From Pyrenophora tritici-repentis (taxonomy: Eukaryota; Ascomycota; Dothideomycetes; Pleosporales; Pleosporaceae), in the NCBI RefSeq assembly GCF_003171515.1, contig NC_089398.1, positions 2,046,001 through 2,110,000 on the forward strand: DNA of 64,000 nucleotides, in the 5' to 3' direction. Both the position numbers and the translations under genes were made by a program. The notes below the pieces were generated by a model. The model was not told the origin of the DNA, did no database searches, and was given only the letters and a program-made list of their open reading frames with translations. Shown here piece by piece: positions 43,952 through 53,894 of the stretch (within the stretch, counting starts at the first letter, position 1; each line of letters begins with the position of its first letter).

Positions 43952-44045
43952 TCAGCTACACCCTCGACGATTACATAAGCTAACAACCTACAACAAGGCC
44001 TTTATAATATAGCTACAAAGCATGCTAAATCTAGTTATAATTAAA

Positions 44046-44229
44046 CTGTCACTGTTAGGGTCTCACAGGATCAGATATTTAAAACTGTGTTGAATTACAA
44101 AGTTTTTGCAGTACCGAGTTTCTAAGAAACTTCGGTAGAATTAAATACATGTGTGGGGCAGCGGGGCCTCGGCACCCGAGGCGCCGGCGTGGTCCGTGCT
44201 CAGAACACCAAGGTTCCAAACCATGACAG
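44046..44229. repeat. Unassigned repeat, less mutated copy of 7803-7988
   Basis: Starts CTGTCACTGTTAGGG and ends AACCATGACAG, so a short terminal inversion (CTGTCA/TGACAG) may be present. It interrupts the hAT transposase. The following bases to about 44300 may belong to it as well, ending in GTGACAG. No clear target duplication was found. Confidence 0.5.
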
Positions 44230-44326
44230 TCACAGTCCTCCGCAATGCTGCTTAAAAGCAGCCGTTCCGCAACGCCCTCGCCCGCTTCGTGACAGCGTGC
44301 AGTATATCGCACAAATTAGTAGTCTC

Positions 44327-44523
44327 TGTCGGCATACACACGGTGTGTCGCCTAATAAGGCCCAATGTACCGCCTCGATCCTACTTCGGCCCAACTCGGA
44401 CCCAACGCTATGTATACCTTCGTAGCCCCCACATTCGTAGAATCATCATACACCAGAATACCAATACACAAGATTACCTTAGCTACTGTTATTCACCGTA
44501 CGATCGTACAAGGCCTTCCAACA
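44327..44523 (+). repeat. 5' LTR of Copia D
   Basis: 197 bp, identical to 50132-50328. The sequence after it (CTGATCAGTGATTGCACGG) does not begin with TGG and does not match the A/B/C primer site. Confidence 0.93.
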
Positions 44524-44886
44524 CTGATCAGTGATTGCACGGCAGTCACAGACAGTTAGGTTAAGAAGAGATAGATTCTTTACCCCGCGCGTTCCCTAGA
44601 TTGCCTATATCAGCAAGGCGGAGTTATCTATGCTAAGCTCACTGTTAGCTATATCAGGCGTCGTTCGTGGCTAGCGACCGACCGTTACAGCCGTATCAGA
44701 AGCGTTCCAAGACGCCGTCTATACACGCGCCAACCGACCGGTTGAGATTTGACCCGTGTACAACCCACGACCACCGACGCATCTCTAGCGAACGCAGCTA
44801 GCGCAACAAGCGTCAACAAGAACACAATAGCAGGAGAGAGAACATCATCGGAAAGAGCACCGGTAGCCAGGACACCGGCAGTAGGA

Positions 44887-47800
44887 ATGGCGAGCAGTAG
44901 TAGAAGAGTGGTACCCACACTAGAGGCGCTACTAGGGACCACAAACATAAAACCAAGAGAATGGCATCACATCGATCCAGAGATTTGGGAGGACAACGTT
45001 GAAGCTCCAGACGATGAGGTAGGGATTACTACAGCAACAACGTACATTGCGCGTGCGATTGCGGACTATACAGATCGACCAACAGCAGATGAAGAACTCT
45101 TTTGGGAGTTCCGTCAGGACTTTGAAGGATGGACAGAGGCAATGTTCCTACGTGCCCAGCCAATATACACAAAGGAACTAAAGCGGATCCTCCGCTTTAA
45201 GGGAGTGTATACTGGCCGTATTAATATGGCACCTAGTGAGTCTCTAGCTAGGTTATTACGCATGGAGGAGTACCTAGAATGGCCTCAGGACGTATTCCAG
45301 TCGGCTGTGTTTGACACACGATCAGCTGCGCACATGTTGCAAGAGCGGGCACTACGGCAACAACGCAGTGAAGGATCAGTACAGTCCACAGACAGGAGAT
45401 TATCAAGCCAGGCCCAGAGCCGAACCCAAACGCCTGTAAGGACAAGAGGCCGAGACGTAGACAGTCGGCAAACCCGCGATCAAGACCAGACCCACGCCCG
45501 TGTGCAAGGACGACAGGAGACCGTTGAGGAAGAACAACAGATTCAGGACCAGCTAGCAAAAACGATTGAGAAAGCCCAAAACCAACCAATCCGAAGCCAG
45601 CCTGTAGAGACAACTGAATCCGCACCGCAGCCAGCCTATCAGCGCGTCCAAAGTCAGCAACCTCCCCTCACCTACAACAACTTCGACCGATTCCGCGAGT
45701 ATACACCAGCATACCCGCAACGTCCGAAGGGACTGAGCGTTCCCCCAATTGTGCCCTCTGGTGAAACAGACCCGTACAAGGCAGTTCCACCAATCGAGTT
45801 TGGCAATGAGAAACTGGATCCTAAGACGATCAATGTCTTCGTGAAAATGTGGGACCGAGACAAAAAGTATACGGGAAAGCCGTACGACCTCCTAGACGAT
45901 AAATTGAAGATCTTCTACAGCATCTGTTATCACGCAGACATCGAGCCAGGGCAGTTCCATGCAGTCTTTCCACGGATTCTCGACGGCCGCGCAGAGGAGT
46001 ATTACCTCCACTTCGTCGATCAGCGGATGGATACGTTCTTGACTGCCTACACAAAGCTCAAGAACCACTTCGACACAGACGTCAACCACGGCCATTACTA
46101 CGCGGACTGGACGACGACATCGTTTGTCAAAGTCCGCAGGGAGAACCCCGAAAAGAACCTCCACGAGGTCCTTGACATCATGCTGGACAAGCTCCAATTG
46201 TGTCAAAGAGCACTTGGACAGCAGTACATGGGAGAATACGCGCTCCGAACGACTGTAATCACAGCATGCCGAGGCGTGAAGGAGCTCGAGATGGCACTCT
46301 ACAAGCCGTCTCTAGAATGCGAGGTTCTGTTTGGAGATCTGCGATCGTCAATCGAAAACTCACTCGCCATGACCGTCTCCGTCAACTTCACTGAGGCGGA
46401 TACGGATAGCCAGTACTACTTGGATCGTCGGTACAACAACAACAGCTCTGGAAGATTGCGAGGGAATTACAACCCTCGCGGTGGACGCAGCGGATTCACC
46501 CGCGGACGCGGTGGGCTTCAGCACCGCTCTGGAGTCAACACACAAATCGACAAGAAATGTTACGTCTGCGGCAAGACAGGCTGTTGGTCCACAAACCACA
46601 CGCTTGAAGAAAGAAAACGCTCAAAAGCGCAGTACATCACACACTGCGCGATTACGGGAGAGCAAATGGAGTTTAGCACATTTCTCGTCGCGTACGAGGG
46701 GGAAGAAGTCGACCAGTTCTTCCTAGAGGAGCAAGACGAAGATGATGAGGACCAAAGATTGGCAGTTAAGTACCTCACAGATCAGGCCTTTTTGCACCAC
46801 GTGACTGGAGAAGACGTCTACAGGTGCAAGGAGCCTATTACGCCCGCAACGCAGTTCCTTATCGAGGATCGATACTCGCGAATCACGTACCAAGGCATTC
46901 TTCCTGACACTGGTGCCTCAAATGTATCGACAGCCGGAAAGGAGCAGTTCTGGGCGCTCCAAACTGAGGACCCCACCGTAACTCTAGATACGTCTACTGC
47001 TGGAAACGCATCTGTGCAATTTGGCAAAGGAAGCGTCACTACTTCGATTGGAACCGCACATGTATCGACACAGATTGGAAAGATCAAATTTGAGGTCTTG
47101 AACGCACCCACCCCGTTTCTCCTCTGTCTGAAAGACATGGACCGGCTCCACGTGTACTTCAACAATACTACGGACCAGCTGGTACAAGGAAAAGCTACCT
47201 TTCCAGTGATTCGCAAATGGGGACACCCGTGGTTCCACCTAAGCAAGGCAGAGCGCGCGCGCGTATTCCTTACGGAGACTGAGCTCCGACGCTTACACCG
47301 GAGGTTCGGGCATCCAGCCGTCGAACGGCTGATACGATTGCTCAAACGCGCAGGACACGAGGACGTGGATGAACGGCTGCTCCGAGAGATCCAAACGTTC
47401 TGCCATCACTGCCAAGCGCATGATCCAGCGCCGCGCCGATTCAAGTTTAGGCTGAAAGATGATCGGGAATTCAACTTCGAGATCCTCGTAGATGTGATGT
47501 ATCTGAGTGGGAAACCAGTGCTTCACGTGATCGATTCGGCTACAACATTCAACGGCGCGCGATTTCTACCGTCTATGAGCGCGAAAGACACCTGGGAAGC
47601 ACTCCGCCTGCTCTGGATTGATACATACCAAGGGCCGCCAGATATCGTCACCCACGACGCCGGCACCAACTTCGCGTCAGTCGAATTCAGATCAGAGGCG
47701 AAGATCATGGGAATCACATGTAAACAAGTGCCAACCGAGGCCCATTGGTCTATCGGCAAGGTAGAAAGATACCACGCACCGCTCAGACGCGTGTACGAGA

Positions 47801-50037
47801 TCCTGAGGACAGAGCTTGACACTGGCACCAGCGACGCCGCAGTGTTGCAGATGGCAGTCAAGGCCGTCAACGACACCGCAGGCCCAGACGGGCTCGTACC
47901 CACGCTGCTCGTCTTCGGTGCATACCCCCGGATATCCATGGATTCACCACCATCTCCCTCGATAACCCATCGCGCGGAGGCAATCCAGAAAGCGATGAGG
48001 GCGCTGCGGAAGGCCTCAGCGGAACATGCGGTGAGCAACGCACTTGGTACCAGGAATGGGCCTACTACAGACGGGGTACTGTCACTGCCTCTTCAGAGTG
48101 AGGTGATGGTATGGCGCGAGAAGAATGGATGGCAAGGGCCGTATAGAGTCATCGATATGAAGGACCACGATGTTACTGTAGACATGATCAACGGCCCAAC
48201 GACGTTCCGATCCACTGTCGTAAAACCGTACTATCGCGATCTGACTACAGCGATAGACGGCGCAGATCAAGGCACAGGTGGATCTCCGACCACAGACGAA
48301 GCGATTGCTGATGAACCGCCACTACCGGTACCACCGGCGGAAGCCAACCAAGCGGCTCAGCCGCGCAAGCGGGGCCGCCCACCTGGATCAAAGAACAAGC
48401 CCAAGGTGCAGTACCTGTCGAAGAAGGAGGAGGACGATTACGCCCTGGCCGTCAAGCTACGCAATGACGGCGTGATTAACGTCCCGGGCGCTCCATTCGA
48501 AGCATCCGATCAGAAGGAGATCGACGACCTCGTCGGCCGTGGAGTATTCAGTTTTGAGCTGTTTGATCCAACTCTACACGGCGGGTATCGTATCTTCAAA
48601 TCGCGCATGGTCCGCGAAGTCAAAGGCAAGACCATGGTCCCGTACGAGAAATCACGCCTCGTTGTTCAAGGTTACAATGACGAGGGCAAACACGAGATCC
48701 TGACGCAGTCGCCAACCATCCAACGAGCCAGCCAGCGCCTGATTCTAGCCCTAGCGCCTGCATTACTCGATGAGGGCATGGTTGTGGAACTACGAGATAT
48801 CACGCAAGCGTACCCACAGGCACAAACAGAGCTATTCCGCACGGTTTTAGCGCACCTCCCAAAGGAGCTTATAACAAAGTATCCCAAGGGAACAATTATT
48901 CGCGTAATCAAGCCACTCTATGGAATCGCGGAAGCAGGAGTCCACTGGTTTGCTACGTACCAAGGACACCACTGCAAGGAGCTCGACATGGCTACATCAA
49001 CGTATGACCCGTGCCTCCTGATCACGAACGGGAGACGGGAAGCGTTTGGAATAGTGGGCCTGCAGACAGACGATACTCTCGCGATTGGGACGCCTGCATT
49101 CTCTGGTGCAGAAGACGCTGCGCTCCAGAAAGCCAATTTTCGAGCTAAGCCCAAGGAGAGACTGTCCAAAGAAGTATCACTCGAGTTCAACGGATGTACT
49201 CTAACGTTGCGCGGAGACACGATTCTACTTACGCAGAAGGGACAAGGTGCCAAGATCGAAATCATTGATCCGAAGGCAGCAAACCGAGCACAGAAGTACA
49301 TGGAGCAGCGCGCGCGTGGCGCGTACATTGCGTCGATATGCCAACCTGAAGCATCGTTCGATCTTTCCGCGGCTGCGCAAATACAACAACCTAAGGACAC
49401 AGAATACGTGAAGCTTAACCGCCGGCTGCAGTGGCAATCTGAGAGCATACAACGAGGCCTGCGATACGTCCCTCTCGACCTCGCTACAGCAAAGCTGGTA
49501 GTGTTCACAGACGGATCCTTCGCGAACAACCAAGACCTTAGCTCACAGCTAGGGTACCTACTTATCCTTGCGAATGAGTCGAGTCGACAAGACAGCACGT
49601 TTGATATTCGTGGTAACGTAATCCATTGGAGTTCGACCAAATGCAAACGCGTTACCCGGAGCGTTCTTGCCTCAGAAACGTACGGCATGGTTAGCGGTGT
49701 CGACATCGCTATCGCTATCCTAACAACCCTCAAGATAATTACAGGACGCCTAGGTCTACCACCGATCCCACTTATTGTGTGTACGGATTCATACTCCTTG
49801 TATGAATGCCTCGTCAAACTCGGAACAACTGCTGAGAAGCGACTGATGATCGACATCATGGCGCTTCGGCAGTCATACGAGCGTCGCGAGATCACTGAGA
49901 TCCGCTGGATCAACGGAGAGGACAACCCCGCGGACGCATTCACGAAAGCAACACCAAATCGCGCGTTAGAACGTTTCATCGAAAGCAACAAGCTGTCAAT
50001 CCGAGTAGAGGGATCTGTGCAGCGACCTACGGAGTAG
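44887..50037 (+). CDS. Gag-Pol polyprotein of Copia D, single frame
   Basis: 1716 residues from the first in-frame ATG (MASSSRRVVPTLEALL); the frame is open further upstream without ATG. In order: Gln/Arg-rich N-terminus, Copia Gag (about 330-500), zinc knuckle CYVCGKTGCWSTNH (about 557), protease DTGAS (about 674), GAG-pre-integrase HHCC (LHRRFGHPAVERL ... CHHCQAH), integrase triad (LVDVMYLSG, HDAGTNF, GKVERYH), AT-hook RKRGRPPGSKNK, RT with LQTDDTLAIG in place of YVDD, RNase H FTDGSFANNQ and SETYG. Gag and Pol are fused, with no recoding signal. Confidence 0.9.
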   Translation: MASSSRRVVPTLEALLGTTNIKPREWHHIDPEIWEDNVEAPDDEVGITTATTYIARAIADYTDRPTADEELFWEFRQDFEGWTEAMFLRAQPIYTKELKRILRFKGVYTGRINMAPSESLARLLRMEEYLEWPQDVFQSAVFDTRSAAHMLQERALRQQRSEGSVQSTDRRLSSQAQSRTQTPVRTRGRDVDSRQTRDQDQTHARVQGRQETVEEEQQIQDQLAKTIEKAQNQPIRSQPVETTESAPQPAYQRVQSQQPPLTYNNFDRFREYTPAYPQRPKGLSVPPIVPSGETDPYKAVPPIEFGNEKLDPKTINVFVKMWDRDKKYTGKPYDLLDDKLKIFYSICYHADIEPGQFHAVFPRILDGRAEEYYLHFVDQRMDTFLTAYTKLKNHFDTDVNHGHYYADWTTTSFVKVRRENPEKNLHEVLDIMLDKLQLCQRALGQQYMGEYALRTTVITACRGVKELEMALYKPSLECEVLFGDLRSSIENSLAMTVSVNFTEADTDSQYYLDRRYNNNSSGRLRGNYNPRGGRSGFTRGRGGLQHRSGVNTQIDKKCYVCGKTGCWSTNHTLEERKRSKAQYITHCAITGEQMEFSTFLVAYEGEEVDQFFLEEQDEDDEDQRLAVKYLTDQAFLHHVTGEDVYRCKEPITPATQFLIEDRYSRITYQGILPDTGASNVSTAGKEQFWALQTEDPTVTLDTSTAGNASVQFGKGSVTTSIGTAHVSTQIGKIKFEVLNAPTPFLLCLKDMDRLHVYFNNTTDQLVQGKATFPVIRKWGHPWFHLSKAERARVFLTETELRRLHRRFGHPAVERLIRLLKRAGHEDVDERLLREIQTFCHHCQAHDPAPRRFKFRLKDDREFNFEILVDVMYLSGKPVLHVIDSATTFNGARFLPSMSAKDTWEALRLLWIDTYQGPPDIVTHDAGTNFASVEFRSEAKIMGITCKQVPTEAHWSIGKVERYHAPLRRVYEILRTELDTGTSDAAVLQMAVKAVNDTAGPDGLVPTLLVFGAYPRISMDSPPSPSITHRAEAIQKAMRALRKASAEHAVSNALGTRNGPTTDGVLSLPLQSEVMVWREKNGWQGPYRVIDMKDHDVTVDMINGPTTFRSTVVKPYYRDLTTAIDGADQGTGGSPTTDEAIADEPPLPVPPAEANQAAQPRKRGRPPGSKNKPKVQYLSKKEEDDYALAVKLRNDGVINVPGAPFEASDQKEIDDLVGRGVFSFELFDPTLHGGYRIFKSRMVREVKGKTMVPYEKSRLVVQGYNDEGKHEILTQSPTIQRASQRLILALAPALLDEGMVVELRDITQAYPQAQTELFRTVLAHLPKELITKYPKGTIIRVIKPLYGIAEAGVHWFATYQGHHCKELDMATSTYDPCLLITNGRREAFGIVGLQTDDTLAIGTPAFSGAEDAALQKANFRAKPKERLSKEVSLEFNGCTLTLRGDTILLTQKGQGAKIEIIDPKAANRAQKYMEQRARGAYIASICQPEASFDLSAAAQIQQPKDTEYVKLNRRLQWQSESIQRGLRYVPLDLATAKLVVFTDGSFANNQDLSSQLGYLLILANESSRQDSTFDIRGNVIHWSSTKCKRVTRSVLASETYGMVSGVDIAIAILTTLKIITGRLGLPPIPLIVCTDSYSLYECLVKLGTTAEKRLMIDIMALRQSYERREITEIRWINGEDNPADAFTKATPNRALERFIESNKLSIRVEGSVQRPTE

Positions 50038-50131
50038 GCACATATGCCTATTTGGAATCCCTCTCATTGTGCCCTTTTTAGAAGACCCGTTTTTCCTTAC
50101 ATCAGTCGTTACAATAAGAAAAGATTGCCAG

Positions 50132-50328
50132 TGTCGGCATACACACGGTGTGTCGCCTAATAAGGCCCAATGTACCGCCTCGATCCTACTTCGGCCCAAC
50201 TCGGACCCAACGCTATGTATACCTTCGTAGCCCCCACATTCGTAGAATCATCATACACCAGAATACCAATACACAAGATTACCTTAGCTACTGTTATTCA
50301 CCGTACGATCGTACAAGGCCTTCCAACA
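50132..50328 (+). repeat. 3' LTR of Copia D
   Basis: 197 bp. A purine-rich AATAAGAAAAGA lies about 10 bp upstream. Confidence 0.93.
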
Positions 50329-50898
50329 GTCTCTAACGAATTCAAAGCGTTGATTATAGCTATTAACCCTAAGGCTAAGCATGTATTACTTCGCTCTAGT
50401 AGCTCACTGTCCTTACGTATTATCTAGAACTTCTGCGCTTAACAAGAGGAGGTTATTTGGTATCTCTGCGACGATACAATTAGCTGCTTCTACATCAGCA
50501 CTAACACGTAGAAGACGATGCACAGGTATAAGCACTTCTAGGCGGTAAATTTCTAGTTTGTTAACTAAAATAGACAGCTAATTTAACTCCTTCTTGACTT
50601 TATCAACGTTAATAGCGAAGAGTCTAAAACTAGGGCATACTTAGCTACACTTCTTATACAGACTATCAAGAAGTACAACCTTACTACACGGTTAGGCTAG
50701 ATAACCTCTAATAATATAGGAGTAAATAACTCGCTTATCCGTGTAATTGAGGCCTTTATGCGTGTTGAAGGCATTAACTACTAGACTAAGAAGACACGAA
50801 GACTACGTTGCATTAGCTATATTATTAACCTCGCTACATAGGCCTTTATGTTCGCAACTAACGAGGAAGCAGCGGAACTAGTATATAAAAGAGCAAGG

Positions 50899-51316
50899 TG
50901 TTACGAACCTGTGGGAAGGGGCACGGCGGTTAAGTTAAGGAGCGTCGGCGGGATAGCTGACCCCTCCATATGTGACACGGGAACTTAATCACGTGACCTC
51001 CTCGGCTTGGCATGCACGAGGAAAGGTCTTGGCACACTCCTCGTACATACGCCACCGAGGAGTACTCCTCGCGCGTCAGCCACCGAGGAATCCTCGGACT
51101 CCTCTGAGCGAGGACAGCGAGCACCATAGGTATATAGCATTAGGCAATGAGCTTCTATAGCTCATTGTGTTCAACTTCGAAATCTAAGGATTAGTACTTG
51201 ATTCTCAACTCCCCGTATATTACATCGATCTACCAATCGTGCTATACACCCTCGTGTCCATCGCATCACTCTATCCCCGAGAACCAACCAAAGATCATCT
51301 TCGGACGACCTTCACA
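50899..51316 (+). mobile_element. Solo LTR, Gypsy-like
   Basis: 418 bp starting TGTTACGAAC and ending CTTCACA, flanked by CAAGG at 50894-50898 and 51317-51321. The hAT frame resumes exactly after the duplication. The TGTTACG start is shared with the Gypsy LTR at 704. The rest is unrelated, with internal CCGAGGA/TCCTCGG inverted motifs. It is the trace of LTR-LTR recombination. Confidence 0.85.
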
Positions 51317-53258
51317 CAAGGTTATTATAATTAGAGTCTAACAGGGACGGGACAGAGAGTTATAGTAGGAGTAACTACAACATTGCAAAGACAGCCCTTA
51401 TAAGGCACCCTGCACTCGCAAAACTCCGCAGTTTTGCAGTTATTCTGCGAGACGACAAGTTTAATTAAGCCTTTAAGACACTAGCGAAAGGGTTCCTAGA
51501 GTGCCTAGCAACTATCCCTAAGATCCTAGGCGAGACACAGTAGAATAGTTAGCTTCTTATAATTAAAGAGGCCTTTAGAATAAGGCCTATTCTTAATACG
51601 TTGTATACAAGATATCCTAATACTCTAGAGTTAGTTATGCTTACAGACAACGAATGGACACTCTTAGAACATGTCTATAACTTCCTTCTTCCTTTTAAGG
51701 AGGTAACTCTTAAGGCAGAGGGATATTAAGTAACCCTTAACTATTTCTAACTATCTATAGAATTCCTAATTAACCACTTCGAAGAACAACAGAGGCACCA
51801 TTCTAAGCACAAGACTTTGCTCGCCCCACTAAACACAGCCTGGTTTCTCTTTAGCAAGTACTACGCGCTTATTAATAAGAGTGGTGCCTATATTACAGCT
51901 GCCCTCCTGCACTTAGAGCGTCGTTACAAATAGCTACAGAACTAATAGAATACAATAAAGAAGAAGAAGTAGTTAAAATTAGGTCTATAACAGGCAGAGG
52001 CCTTATAGCATATGTACTGTGATCGGCTTAAGCCTACCTTGTCTAGCAGCCTAAGGGATTAAGACACCTCCGCAGCTGAGTTTTCAGCCTTTAATTAGTG
52101 GCAACGACAATTAGCCGTTGTTGCAGATAGTGAGGACAACTTTAAAGCCTTTATCTACGCCCCTCCGAGTCGACTGCCAACCCTAGAAGGGAGACAAATA
52201 ACGGTTATTAAGTGGTGGGCCTAGCCGACACAACGACAAACCTTCCCTGCCCTGTCACAACTCGCTATTAACGTGCTCTCTGCCTTTACAATAAGCGCTA
52301 AGTTGGAGCGAACATTTAGCAAGGCGAGAAGGACAACGTCGTAGGAGAGATCTTAGTTAAGTGCTAACACAATTAGATGCTTAGAGTTGTTAAAGAACTA
52401 GTTACACCGTGGTGTCGCTTATAGACTGCCAAATAACTACATTAACAGTAATTATAGGAGCAACAGTGAGGGACAGTAAGGCTCTAAGGACCCTATTTGC
52501 AGTATAACTATACAAAAACACCAACAACACCTAACTCTAATTTGACTCTGATTTGACTCTGATTTGACTCTGATTTGACTCTGATTTGACTCTGATTCGT
52601 GCTGACTCGGCCTGATTTGACTCTGATTCCGGGTGTTTGATTTGAATAATTCAGGAATCAAAATCTATGGCTATCACAGGTATTTCACCACGCACTATTG
52701 ACTCAATTTATGGTAGAGCCTGCCAACGTGGATTTGAGCCTAATTCACCCACTATTAAACTCCTCCCCGAGTACCTCGAAGACGCCCCTCGCGCTGGTCG
52801 CCCTAGTAAGCAGGAAGCTATCCACAACGCCACTCTTTCACAAGTATGCCGAGATAGATATAGGAGAGAGAAGAGCTGTGCTGATATAGCTGGTGATCTT
52901 AGTGTTTACGGTTACAACATATCATCCACCACAGTGTAGAGAGACCTAAAAGCAGCCGGTTACAACAAGACGAAGCCCACGAGGAAGCCTGGGTTGACGA
53001 AGAAGATAAGACAGGAGAGACTTAAGTGGTGCCTTGCCTATCAAGACTAGACTCTAGAGGACTGGAAGAATGTTATCTAGTCTGATGAGACCTCTGTCGT
53101 GCTCAACCACCGCCGTGGTGGCTATCGGGTCTAGAGAAAACCTAATAAGGTCTTCACTAAAACAGTTATTCGCGAGCGGTGGAAAGGCTACTCAGAGTTC
53201 ATGTTCTGGGGCTGCTTCTCTTATAATCACAAGGGCCTATGCCACATCTAGTGCCCTG

Positions 53259-53420
53259 TAGACTCCGCAACAATCAATTCAATCCGGTCACTCTCCTAGA
53301 CCCACTTACCTATCTAGGTAGGGCTTAAACTCCTATAGGTAACTACTAGGCTTAAAGCGGTAATCAATCAATCCAATCTGAACCTTCTAGGACCCACTTA
53401 ATTGATTGTTGCGGACTGTG
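53259..53420 (+). mobile_element. 162-bp hAT-type MITE, copy 5 (in Tc1 element 2)
   Basis: Identical to the other copies. Duplication GTGCCCTG at 53251-53258 and 53421-53428. It is inserted in the RIP-damaged transposase but is itself unmutated. Confidence 0.95.
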
Positions 53421-53894
53421 GTGCCCTGAGACTGCACAGCAGAAGAGAGAGGCAGCTCTTTAAATTAAAGAGATAAACAAGGTCCTTGAGCGTATTATGA
53501 GGCAGGAGTGGGAGCTTACAACTGGCATGAAGAGGATGGGATTAAGGAACAAGCTAGGCAGGACTCCGCAATAGAGATGGACAAAAGAGACCAGCAAGCT
53601 GTCTCGTGATAGTGGAAGAGGCATAGATTGGTGGCGCTACCAGACTTAAGTTCTAATCCTAAAGCTCATTCCCTTCGCTAAGGAGTGCCAGAAAGGGAGA
53701 CCATGTACTGTAGTTCAAGAGGACAAGGCTCCTTCGCATGCCCACTACGCCCAACAACTAGTATACAGTAGAGAGGGAGTAGAGAAGCTTTTATGGTGTG
53801 GCAATTCACCTAACCTCAACGCTATTGAAGCAGCCTAGCCATAGCTCAAGCGGAGAACCACCAGGAAAGGCGCTCTAAAAAATAGAGCAGAGGG

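Larger units (their letters stand above)
44327..50328 (+). mobile_element. Copia LTR retrotransposon D, apparently intact
   Basis: Identical 197-bp LTRs at 44327-44523 and 50132-50328 (TGTCGGCATACA...CTTCCAACA) with duplication GTCTC at 44322-44326 and 50329-50333. A single long gag-pol frame has no stop or frameshift. It is a different Copia lineage from A, B and C. It was inserted into the RIP-damaged hAT but shows no RIP itself. Confidence 0.94.
43500..52460 (+). pseudogene. hAT transposase, fragmented by insertions and RIP
   Basis: A BED-type zinc-finger region is visible at 43620-43740 (FYYAEGNCN*KGLLSNAARHLRKH). The catalytic part is at 50334-50893 (NFCA, TKKTRRLRCISYIINLAT) and 51322-52460. 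The hAT dimerisation domain is near 52290-52410 (SAKLERTFSKARRTTS*ERS). TAG replaces Trp or Gln throughout. It is split by a MITE, an older repeat, Copia D and a solo LTR. Confidence 0.75.
31900..52669 (+). mobile_element. hAT transposon, RIP-damaged, hosting three Copia elements and more
   Basis: The TIRs CATAGATTTTGATTCCTGA (31900) and its inverse ending at 52669 are flanked by the 8-bp duplication GCTATCAC (31892-31899 and 52670-52677). The subterminal regions carry many GATTTGACTCT repeats, as hAT ends often do (about 31925-32005 and 52538-52640). Without its insertions it would be about 2.9 kb. It is interrupted at 32250, 37754, 43742, about 44046, 44322 and 50894. Confidence 0.9.

Noticed and set aside
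48918..49991. 357-codon minus-strand frame inside Copia D
   Set aside because: It is the antisense shadow of the RT/RNase H region, rich in Ser and Arg as expected for such shadows.
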